Shown here piece after piece: positions 15,578-22,584 of a DNA stretch of 52,542 nt; positions within the stretch are counted from its first letter, which is position 1, and each line of letters begins with the position of its first letter. The DNA lies in contig NZ_LT964761.1 in NCBI RefSeq assembly GCF_900240275.1, positions 544,628 through 597,169 on the forward strand. Direction: 5' to 3'. Below the pieces are notes generated by a model that searched no databases, was not told the DNA's origin, and saw nothing but the letters and a program-made list of their open reading frames with translations. A program made the translations under genes and the position numbers. The stretch comes from [Lactobacillus] timonensis (GTDB lineage: Bacteria > Bacillota > Bacilli > Lactobacillales > Lactobacillaceae).

Positions 15578-16492
15578 CTAAACTTTTCCTAAGTGGTATT
15601 TTAGCAAATTTTCTTGAAAATAGTTAGCAATTGGCGCCTGAATAATTTGGGTTTCCCCGGAGAATGGCACTACCAGTCGCAACCAGGCCCCGTGGAGAAG
15701 CAGGGGCGGTTCATCATGATGCGGATTGTACAGGGGATCACCAATAATGGGGTGACCAGCATGAGCCAAGTGAACCCGTAACTGGTGGGTTCGCCCGGTA
15801 TGCAGACTGAGTTTCATCAACGAAGCCTGCTCGTTGCCTGCCAAGGTTTGGTAATCCGTCCAGGCCATCTGCGCCTGCACCCCACCTACCTGCCGTTTAC
15901 GCTTATCATTGCTGTCGCGGCCAATAGACCACCGCCAGCTGCCATCAGCCGGTGTCACCTGCCCATCTGCCAGCGCCAAGTAGGTCCGGTGAATTTGGTT
16001 TGCACTAATCAGCCGGTCGAGGATGGGAACAACCACCGGGTTTTTGGCGATAATCAACGCGCCACTCGTCTGCTGGTCAATCCGGTGGACCATGAATGCT
16101 TGGCTCCCTGTTCCAGCTAAGTAACCCGCCGCGTCATTCATCACCGTTCCGGTTTCGCCACGATAATTGGGGTGACACTTCTGCCCTGCTGGTTTATTAA
16201 CGACCAGCAGGTCACGGTTTTCGAATAACACTGTCAGGTGCGGTTTGTTGGCCGGCACGTACGATGACTCCCCCGTCCGAAACTCATCACCACAGAAACG
16301 AAGAGTCACCTGGTCACCAGGCCCTACCACCGTGTTGACCGGTACGTAGTGGCCATTCACGAGGACATTGCGCCGCGTTCGCAAATAGTGCACGAAACGT
16401 CGCGGCAGCAACCACTGTTGTTCCAGCAGTTCCCGCAACGGTCGCGGTTGTTGGTCCACTGCTAACTGGTTGACGATTTGCCAGTGTTTCAT
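15578..16492 (-). CDS. RluA-family pseudouridine synthase
   Basis: RNA pseudouridine synthase of about 304 residues. It begins with an S4-like RNA-binding stretch (LPRRFVHYLRTRRNVLVNG). The catalytic Asp lies in the motif FMVHRIDQQTSGALIIAKN (HRxDxxTSG), and the binding loop LHTGRTHQLRVHLAHAGHPI is present. Which rRNA or tRNA position is modified cannot be told. Start at 16492 (ATG after GAGGGG); an ATG at 16498 overlaps the ribosome-binding site. Its stop lies 28 nt from the start of TerC, so they may share a transcript. Confidence 0.9.
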   Translation of the reverse strand: MKHWQIVNQLAVDQQPRPLRELLEQQWLLPRRFVHYLRTRRNVLVNGHYVPVNTVVGPGDQVTLRFCGDEFRTGESSYVPANKPHLTVLFENRDLLVVNKPAGQKCHPNYRGETGTVMNDAAGYLAGTGSQAFMVHRIDQQTSGALIIAKNPVVVPILDRLISANQIHRTYLALADGQVTPADGSWRWSIGRDSNDKRKRQVGGVQAQMAWTDYQTLAGNEQASLMKLSLHTGRTHQLRVHLAHAGHPIIGDPLYNPHHDEPPLLLHGAWLRLVVPFSGETQIIQAPIANYFQENLLKYHLGKV

Positions 16493-16618
16493 CCTCATCC
16501 CCTCTTCCTGACGGTCATTATACCTTATTTCATTACGTTAACGGTCGTGAAGTCACTTTACTTTTCGTAAATTAAATAGTTCAATAGGTAGTGAGAATTA
16601 AGAAAGGATGGGGCCGCC

Positions 16619-17533
16619 ATGCTCAGTGCCGAAAAAATCAACCACCGCAGCCAGTGGATTAGCGTCTTCGAGCCGCTGCCCAACGAACAGGAAGACCTCG
16701 TTAATAAGTACGAGGTCACGACGGAATTGCTGGGTTACGCCATTGACCCCTATGAAAAGGCGCGGGTGGAAGTCGACCCCAACGCCGGGATCATTTTACT
16801 GATCTTTGACGTTTATGTCCCGACACACACCGTTTCGTCAGCACAAACCGCGCAGGTTGGGTTCATGTTAACCGCCAACAACATCATTACCTTTACGAAC
16901 GCGCAGACCAATTTCGTCAACGGAATGATGGTCGAACAGCTCCAGGCGCTTAAAGAACGGGGGCCAATTAACGACCGGATTGACCTGGTCTTGCCGGTCC
17001 TCTACCGTCTGTCGACCGCCTACTTTGGGCCGATTCGCCGGGCCGACCAGCAACGCCAGCAGATCCAGGAAAACCTGGAGAGTCATACCGAACGCAAGGC
17101 CATTACCGAGTTCATGGAGATTGAAACCGGACTGGTCTACATCCTGACCTCCCTCAAGGGGAACGTTTCGCTTCTCCAGGAAATGAAACGGCGGCTAAAG
17201 AACCTTTCCCAAAAGCAGCAAAACGACCTCGACGACGTGATTGTCGAAGCCCAGCAGGGGCTGGAGATGGCCCAGATGACGTCCGACGTGTCCGAGCGGG
17301 TGTCTAACGCCTACAGTAAGGTCCTCGATAGCAACCTAAACCAGACGATGAAGCTCCTGACGATCATTTCAGTGGTCTTGACCATTCCGACGATTGTCTC
17401 CGGGTTCTATGGTGAAAACGTCAAGTTGCCGCTGGCTAACTTTGCTTATTCCTGGCAAATCACCCTGTTGATCATGCTGATCCTCAGCCTGATTACCCTC
17501 ATCTTGATTACTAACCACCATTTCTGGAAATAA
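16619..17533 (+). CDS. CorA-like Mg2+/divalent-cation transporter with a variant GMN motif
   Basis: A 304-residue CorA family member: a large cytoplasmic N-terminal domain with a long helix (about 150-235), then two C-terminal membrane helices. The selectivity motif at the end of TM1, normally YGMN, reads GFYGENVKLP, so Met is replaced by Glu. In CorA the GMN loop forms the pore mouth, so the change could alter selectivity. The N-terminal region also reads unlike classic CorA. Start at 16619 behind AAGAAAGGA. It is monocistronic. An efflux role (ZntB-like) is an alternative, but ZntB usually has GVN or GIN. Confidence 0.85.
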   Translation: MLSAEKINHRSQWISVFEPLPNEQEDLVNKYEVTTELLGYAIDPYEKARVEVDPNAGIILLIFDVYVPTHTVSSAQTAQVGFMLTANNIITFTNAQTNFVNGMMVEQLQALKERGPINDRIDLVLPVLYRLSTAYFGPIRRADQQRQQIQENLESHTERKAITEFMEIETGLVYILTSLKGNVSLLQEMKRRLKNLSQKQQNDLDDVIVEAQQGLEMAQMTSDVSERVSNAYSKVLDSNLNQTMKLLTIISVVLTIPTIVSGFYGENVKLPLANFAYSWQITLLIMLILSLITLILITNHHFWK

Positions 17534-17640
17534 CTATTTTTATCGGGGACGCGTTCTGAAACGTTGCCCGCGTTTTCTTATTGGTATAAAATTGTTGACA
17601 ACAGCAATGAGCAAAGACAGATTGAAAGAAGCGATTATTG

Positions 17641-19071
17641 ATGACAAAGAAGAAACTATCTTCCTGTACTGCAATTCTGGTTGGTAAGGGCGCAACGATG
17701 GACGGCTCGACGATCATTGCCCGTGACGAAGACGGCTATGATGGCGTCAACCCGAAGACCTTCACCGTTGTTCCAGCTAAGCACTACGATGAACACTTCG
17801 TTTCCAAGTACAACGGCTTTGAAATGGACCTGAAGGGTGACGGTTGCCGCTACACTGCCACCCCGAACGGTGATCCCAGCGAAGGTATCTGGGGTGAACA
17901 GGGGATTAACGAATACAACGTCGCCATGAGTTCGACCGAAACTGAAGGGACGAATGCCCGCTGTCTCGGCCACGACCCGCTGGTCAAGAACGGGCTGAAC
18001 GAAGACGCCATGCTGTCCGTCGTCCTGCCATTTATCAAGAGTGCCCGCGAAGGGGTGGCTCGCCTCGGGAAGTTAATTGAAAAGTACGGGACCGGCGAAT
18101 GCAACGGGATCGCCTTCTCCGACCATGACGAAATCTGGTACCTGGAAACGGGTGCTGGTCACCACTGGGCCGCACAACGGATTCCGGACAATTCTTATGC
18201 CATCTGCCCAAACATCATGTGCATTGAAGAGATTGACTTCAACGACCCGGACAACTTCATGTTCGACCCGAACCTGCAAAGCTTCGTGGAAAAGTATCAC
18301 CTAAACCCAACACCAGAAAGCTTTAACTACCGCAACATCTTCGGGACCCAGAGCGAAGCCGATGCCTACTACAACACCCCCCGGACATGGTATGGTCAGA
18401 AGCTGTTCAACCCCAGCATTGAACAAGACCCGACCAGCCAGGATATGCCATGGCTCCGTCAGCCAGAAAAGAAGATTGCGGTCGAAGACGTGGAAAAGTT
18501 CCTGTCCTCCCACTACAACGGGACCGAATACGACCCGTTCAACACCTTCGCTTCTGGCGATGAAAAGCAGCAAAAGAAGTTCCGCTCAATTGCCCTCGAC
18601 CGGAACCAGTCGTCATGCATTCTCCAGCTGCGTAATGACGTCCCAGCTGAATTCTCAGCTATTCAGTGGGTCAACTTCGGTTTCTACGCTTACAGCCCGT
18701 ATGTCCCGTTCTACACTAACATCACCGACACCCCGGCTAACTACAAGGTTGCTAGCCAGGAAGTAACTGCCGACTCCGCTTACTGGATGCACAAGTTACT
18801 CGAAGTCGTTGTTGAACCACGTTACCACCAGTTCATTAACGAGGTAAACGCCTTCCGTGATGGTTGCCAAAGCTACGGTCTCTCGCGGATTGATGCCATC
18901 GATGCCAAGGCCAAGGATCTGTCTGGCGACGAACTGACCGCTTACCTGACGAAGGAAAGCATCGCCACGGGGAACGAAATTAGCCACCGCACCCGCCTGC
19001 TGCTCAGTTCGCTGATCCGTCAGACCTTACTGAGTTCCAAGTACCAGTACGAAATGGGCGACAACCTATAA
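17641..19071 (+). CDS. pepD: C69-family dipeptidase (PepD type)
   Basis: Cytosolic Ntn-hydrolase dipeptidase of 476 residues that splits a range of dipeptides during peptide use. The likely N-terminal nucleophile is the Cys in KKLSSCTAILVGKGATMDGS, followed by TIIARDEDG, the usual start of lactobacillal PepD; a short propeptide would have to be removed. GHDPLVKNGLNEDAM and WYLETGAGHHW are family blocks. The ATG at 17641 is preferred to the TTG at 17638. The ribosome-binding site GAAAGAAG is weak. Monocistronic, ended by a strong terminator. Lactobacilli usually carry several paralogues. Confidence 0.92.
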   Translation: MTKKKLSSCTAILVGKGATMDGSTIIARDEDGYDGVNPKTFTVVPAKHYDEHFVSKYNGFEMDLKGDGCRYTATPNGDPSEGIWGEQGINEYNVAMSSTETEGTNARCLGHDPLVKNGLNEDAMLSVVLPFIKSAREGVARLGKLIEKYGTGECNGIAFSDHDEIWYLETGAGHHWAAQRIPDNSYAICPNIMCIEEIDFNDPDNFMFDPNLQSFVEKYHLNPTPESFNYRNIFGTQSEADAYYNTPRTWYGQKLFNPSIEQDPTSQDMPWLRQPEKKIAVEDVEKFLSSHYNGTEYDPFNTFASGDEKQQKKFRSIALDRNQSSCILQLRNDVPAEFSAIQWVNFGFYAYSPYVPFYTNITDTPANYKVASQEVTADSAYWMHKLLEVVVEPRYHQFINEVNAFRDGCQSYGLSRIDAIDAKAKDLSGDELTAYLTKESIATGNEISHRTRLLLSSLIRQTLLSSKYQYEMGDNL

Positions 19072-19091
19072 AAAGGATTCCTAACGTAATT

Positions 19092-19121
19092 AACTCCTGC
19101 CACCGTGAAGTGGCAGGAGTT
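19092..19121 (+). terminator. intrinsic terminator after pepD
   Basis: ACTCCTGCCAC pairs perfectly with GTGGCAGGAGT (11 bp, 6-nt loop), followed by TTTTT. Confidence 0.93.
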
Positions 19122-19129
19122 TTTACGAA

Positions 19130-19403
19130 ATTCCATTTTTGACACCCGACAAATATAGTTGATTGGTCGTGTCCAAAAAACGACATTTGGTGAAAAATTA
19201 ACTTTACCGCCCAAGTCAAAATTAGAAAATATTATGGGGTCAGATAATGCCTGCCAAGGAGCCAGTTGAGGTCGTCAATCACCTGGGACCGCGCGGGCAT
19301 TGTTTGATTAGAACATAGCATTGGCAAAGCAGATTAAATCGTTACTAGAAGCCATCCTGGTTCACCTGTTTGGGACCAGCGATGACTTTTTCTTTCTCTA
19401 CGC
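19130..19403. other. non-coding stretch between two related terminators
   Basis: About 280 nt with no supported gene. It is bounded by two hairpins that share the ACTCCTG/CAGGAGT stem base (19092-19121 and 19405-19453). A short frame, ATG at 19247 to TAG at 19318, continues open past the stop as IKSLLEAILVHLFGTSDDFF, but I recognise nothing in it. It may be the decayed end of a gene at the edge of the AT-rich island. Confidence 0.35.
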
Positions 19404-19404
19404 A

Positions 19405-19457
19405 AAACTCCTGTTGACAGATTACTACTTGAGTAACCCATCAACAGGAGTTTTTGT
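19405..19457 (-). terminator. bidirectional terminator at the end of the cell-wall island
   Basis: AAACTCCTGTTGA (19405-19417) pairs perfectly over 13 bp with TCAACAGGAGTTT (19441-19453), with a 23-nt loop and T runs on both strands. It follows the DD-carboxypeptidase on the minus strand. Confidence 0.8.
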
Positions 19458-19468
19458 CTCGCTATTTT

Positions 19469-20694
19469 TTAGTTAAACAACTTAGTTATTAGGGTTCCCT
19501 TACCAACTGCATTATCACTCTTCAGCGGGTACGTTAGCGGCTCACCAGAAACGGTTCTTAGTTGCTTGCTCGTCAGACGAATACTGCCAATTCGTTGGCC
19601 TTTTTTGACTGGATCGCAAAGTTGTTGCCGTTTATTCACCAATCGATGCTCAAGACTTTGCGCAATGGTATATGACTTTAATCGTTTCTTTCCCCAGACA
19701 GTCAACTGCTTAGGACTGGTGGCAATTGTCTTGCGATTGCCACCAGCAATTTGAACATTACTCATGCTCGACGTCAAATCAACCGTTTGTAAACAATAAT
19801 CATCTTTTAACATCCGGTAAAGCTTCTGGGTTTGGATGAACCGGCTATCATCGTTTTCACCATTGGCATGCAATACGACCGTGATAATTTGGTGACCCCT
19901 ATATTTGCCAACACTCACAAAACAGGCGCCGGCTTTATCAGACGTCCCCGTTTTCAGTCCGCTAATGGTCACTCCCGGAACTGTGTATGAGCAACCCGGC
20001 AACATCTTATTCAGATTTTTCACTGACTTAGTATTGCCTTTACTGATAAAGAAGTTGGCCTTTTTCTGCGCCGTGACCTTTAACAAAGCTGGGTATGAAT
20101 GAATTAAATACCTTGCCAGTAATGCCACATCTCTTGCCGTCATTTCATTTTCGGCGTCATCGCTAACGCTGTCTGAACAAAGGTTTTTCATCTCTCCGTT
20201 AGTTAAACCTGTGGGATTAATAATACTGGCATTAGTAAGGCCAATTTCCTTTGCCTTTTTATCCATACTCAAGACGAATGCATCGGGTGAACTACCGTCA
20301 GCCGTGGCTAGTGCAGCCGTTGCCCCATCCGCTGACTTAACCATCGCTGCGTTTAATAATTCGATCACCGAATAAGATTGCCCTTCTTGCAGGCCAATAC
20401 TTGAATAGTTAGGGTCATTGGATATTTCACTAATATCTGACGTGACCTTCACCTTGGTATAGGCACTAATGGCGTTCTTTTTCAGCTCATCGTGAATAAC
20501 TGCAACCGTCAGCAATTTACTAATGGAAGCAATCGGCAATTTTTGGTTAGCGTCTTGTTCATAAATAATCTGCCCCGTCGAGGCATCCACCATAATCGCT
20601 GATTTAGCATTTATTGCCTCATCAGCATTGACAGGAGTCGTTACCCCCCCACAATAAGTAGCTGAAGAATAATAGCAATGATTACTTTTTTCAA
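19469..20694 (-). pseudogene. D-alanyl-D-alanine carboxypeptidase (S11, PBP5-like), frameshifted within the signal peptide
   Basis: Serine peptidase that trims the terminal D-Ala from peptidoglycan stem peptides. SxxK is SISK in LPIASISKLLT and KTG is in SGLKTGTSDKAG; the SxN position reads SAD (MVKSADGATAALA), a variant. The catalytic frame opens without a secretion signal (ATG at 20593). Upstream, another frame encodes MKKVIIAIILQLLIVGG from a TTG at 20694. The two join at a run of seven G (20650-20644 on the minus strand): eight G would give a continuous signal peptide, VGGVTTPVNADEA, with a likely cleavage after VNA. Either a phase-variable or recent mutation, or a sequencing error. It would supply tetrapeptide donors for the L,D-transpeptidases nearby. 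Confidence 0.8.
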
Positions 20695-20729
20695 AACAAA
20701 AATCACCCGAATCTAAGGAATTGACAGCA

Positions 20730-21293
20730 ATGAATAAAGAATTAAAGGTAATGATCTACACTGCAATCGGCTTATTACTAATACTCGTCGTTTGCAACAA
20801 TATTATTCATTCAAAAAAGCAATTATATATTAGTGAGGGAACCTATGCTAGCCAAACAATGGCACTTAACCGGCTCAGGTCTCCCAATATTCGTCGACCA
20901 TCAGAAAGAGGAAAATACCCGTCGCTAAAGCACAAAAAAGGCATTAAAGTCATTGCCGTGCCACAAAACAACCTTCTTTATGTGCTCGACCATCGTCGTG
21001 TCCTGTATATCGCCCATGCGCTTATTAACTTTACTCCACGGGCATTAGCGGTTAATGATGCTCGCGGCGAGAAAAGTTTCCATATGAATAATGGTCAGGG
21101 AAGCTCCGCTGTTGCCTGGACGAGTATTGGCCAGGATGGATATCTTGAGTCCCCGTTAAAAGTGAATCAACACACCGTTAGGGGCAACTGGGTTAAAAAG
21201 AAATACCGGATCCTAAACACGATTGAATTATCGAAAAAGGATGCCGCTTGGTTGCAAAAGCTGCCTCAGGGCACTGGTATCGTTATCAAATAA
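20730..21293 (+). CDS. YkuD-like membrane-anchored protein lacking the catalytic His/Cys motif (probable pseudoenzyme)
   Basis: 187 residues: an N-terminal membrane anchor (MIYTAIGLLLILVVCNNII), a basic linker, then a domain that follows the L,D-transpeptidase fold. KGIKVIAVPQNNLLYVLDHR matches the first strands of YkuD domains, and IELSKKDAAWLQKLPQGTGI lines up with the C-terminus of the active enzyme next door (LSVPDAQWFSSNLPVGTKI). At the place of SHGCIRLS the sequence reads ILNTIELS, so the catalytic His and Cys are gone. I infer a non-catalytic partner or a decayed copy. It starts at ATG 20730, behind AAGGA, and its stop overlaps the ribosome-binding site of the next small gene. Confidence 0.65.
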   Translation: MNKELKVMIYTAIGLLLILVVCNNIIHSKKQLYISEGTYASQTMALNRLRSPNIRRPSERGKYPSLKHKKGIKVIAVPQNNLLYVLDHRRVLYIAHALINFTPRALAVNDARGEKSFHMNNGQGSSAVAWTSIGQDGYLESPLKVNQHTVRGNWVKKKYRILNTIELSKKDAAWLQKLPQGTGIVIK

Positions 21294-21306
21294 GGAGTTC
21301 ACAATA

Positions 21307-21519
21307 ATGAAAGGTCAAATCACTCCGCATTTTGTTAAACATATTGTCGTTACCGATATCATTCTTTTACTTGCTTTATTAGGCTACAACCTACTCAGCT
21401 GGCTAATTCCCGTCAACCGAATCAGGCTAGGCGCTGGTATTTTAATGTTTGTCATCATTGATACTTGTCTAGTAATAATCAAACTAGTTAACAATTTCAA
21501 TTTTGGTGCCAACCGGTAG
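21307..21519 (+). CDS. small membrane protein of unknown function (70 residues)
   Basis: Two hydrophobic segments, IVVTDIILLLALLGYNLLSW and a second around residues 42-60, with a short C-terminus. The ATG at 21307 follows AAGGAG, which overlaps the stop of the YkuD-like gene, so the two are co-translated. The last 36 nt overlap the 3' end of the convergent L,D-transpeptidase. I do not recognise a family. A role together with the YkuD-like protein in the membrane is inferred from coupling only. Confidence 0.65.
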   Translation: MKGQITPHFVKHIVVTDIILLLALLGYNLLSWLIPVNRIRLGAGILMFVIIDTCLVIIKLVNNFNFGANR

Positions 21520-22131
21520 GTTTGATGAGAACCACTGAGCATCCGGAACAGAAAGACGGATACAACCATGCGATCCCGTTGACTTGCCCAATTTTTTGGC
21601 TTCTTTCACGTTGTATGAGCCATCGCTCTTCGTCGGGACACTATGGAACAAATATTCGCCATGGTTTAACCAGGAAACGTAGTAGTTGGCCCCTTCACCT
21701 AACTGTTGGTTATAGAAGTTGTCGCCACGTTCCGCTTGCGAATAGAAGGTCCCCGTGGGGGTCATGCTCTTTACCTTACCCGTTGAATGGTCCTTCTTGT
21801 ACATTCCACCCGTGCTATACATCGTATAAATCAGCTTGTCACCATCGTAAATGTAGGTACGGTTTCCTTTCAAACTAACCTTAATCCACAGGTGTTGGGC
21901 CTTAGCTAAGTCCGGATAAGGAATCGTTTCAGAAGACTTTCGCCAGTTAATGGGCTGGCGCATATGCTTATCAGCGCCCTCCCTGGAATTATTCTCAGTA
22001 CTCTGATTATTAGCTCTTGCGACTTCAATTTGTCGGGTACCTTGATGGTGATGCAGGTCAGGCCATACTCCAGCAGCTGCTACTACCAGACAAATAGCAA
22101 CATAGATCCCATTACGCATCGCTAATTTCAC
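21484..22131 (-). CDS. L,D-transpeptidase (YkuD domain)
   Basis: A 215-residue cell-wall enzyme. The N-terminal segment YVAICLVVAAAGVWPD is a signal or anchor helix. A linker (about 25-65) leads to the YkuD domain: LWIKVSLKGNRTYIYDGDKL, then TPTGTFYSQ, then the catalytic SHGCIRLSVPDAQWF, and LPVGTKIEIV at the end. It makes 3-3 cross-links or attaches proteins using tetrapeptide donors. The start is GTG at 22131, nine nt after GGGAGG. It has its own promoter (22213-22186). Its 3' end overlaps the small membrane gene on the other strand. Confidence 0.92.
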   Translation of the reverse strand: MKLAMRNGIYVAICLVVAAAGVWPDLHHHQGTRQIEVARANNQSTENNSREGADKHMRQPINWRKSSETIPYPDLAKAQHLWIKVSLKGNRTYIYDGDKLIYTMYSTGGMYKKDHSTGKVKSMTPTGTFYSQAERGDNFYNQQLGEGANYYVSWLNHGEYLFHSVPTKSDGSYNVKEAKKLGKSTGSHGCIRLSVPDAQWFSSNLPVGTKIEIVN

Positions 22132-22185
22132 TTTGCTATCCCTCCCATTGAATTTTCCAACTGATCGGTAGCTATTATCGTCCTA

Positions 22186-22213
22186 ATTATAAATTCTCTA
22201 GTCAGCATTTCAA
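22186..22213 (-). promoter_or_regulatory. promoter of the YkuD L,D-transpeptidase
   Basis: Minus strand: TTGAAA (22213-22208), 16-nt spacer, perfect TATAAT (22191-22186). Confidence 0.7.
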
Positions 22214-22230
22214 GAAGAGAAGGTCTTCAT

Positions 22231-22311
22231 ATGAGAAACAATCTGAAACTTTCGTATTTAACCGCTATTTTCTTTTTCCTTGTTGCAGTCTTTTGCGCAA
22301 ATTTTTCGTGA
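22231..22311 (+). CDS. 26-residue membrane peptide
   Basis: The ATG at 22231 is preceded by AGAGAAGG. It encodes RNNLKLSYLTAIFFFLVAV and ends CANFS at a TGA (22309-22311): a short basic N-terminus and one hydrophobic helix. The stop codon is part of TGAGG, the ribosome-binding site of the next gene (ATG 22322), so translation is coupled. It resembles small regulatory membrane peptides or a type I toxin in shape only; no antisense RNA is evident. It is too short for homology. Confidence 0.5.
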   Translation: MRNNLKLSYLTAIFFFLVAVFCANFS

Positions 22312-22321
22312 GGTCAAGTCA

Positions 22322-22552
22322 ATGTTACAACGCTGCTGGAATTATATTATTAAACATAAATGGTCAAAGGATATTTTACGTGCCAACTTATTGTTTATTG
22401 TACTAACGTTTCTTTATAATCTTTTGCACTTCAGCCTTAAGCCGATTAGCCTTCATTTCTTCTTAAAAATATTTCTGCTGATGAACTTATGTCTGGCCAT
22501 CAACACTTTCTTAGAAGCCTACTACGAATATCAACTTAAAAAGCAGCATTAG
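22322..22552 (+). CDS. small membrane protein of unknown function (76 residues)
   Basis: An AT-rich gene with a basic start (LQRCWNYIIKHKWSKDILR) and two hydrophobic helices (LLFIVLTFLYNLLHF and LKIFLLMNLCLAINTFL), ending KKQH. The ATG at 22322 lies eight nt after GAGG, which overlaps the stop of the 26-residue peptide. The L,D-transpeptidase at 22585 follows after 32 nt, so the three form an operon. No family is recognised. Base composition differs clearly from the flanking chromosome. Confidence 0.65.
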   Translation: MLQRCWNYIIKHKWSKDILRANLLFIVLTFLYNLLHFSLKPISLHFFLKIFLLMNLCLAINTFLEAYYEYQLKKQH

Positions 22553-22584
22553 CTTACTTTATTTGAGAAGGTAGATGATTAAGG

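Noticed and set aside
19469-20593. Intact cytosolic DD-carboxypeptidase starting at 20593
   Set aside because: S11 enzymes work outside the membrane; the upstream out-of-frame signal peptide shows that the real start is at about 20694, so it is treated as frameshifted.
22231-22311. Type I toxin-antitoxin
   Set aside because: The peptide has toxin-like shape, but no convergent antisense promoter or tandem repeat is visible and it is coupled to downstream genes.
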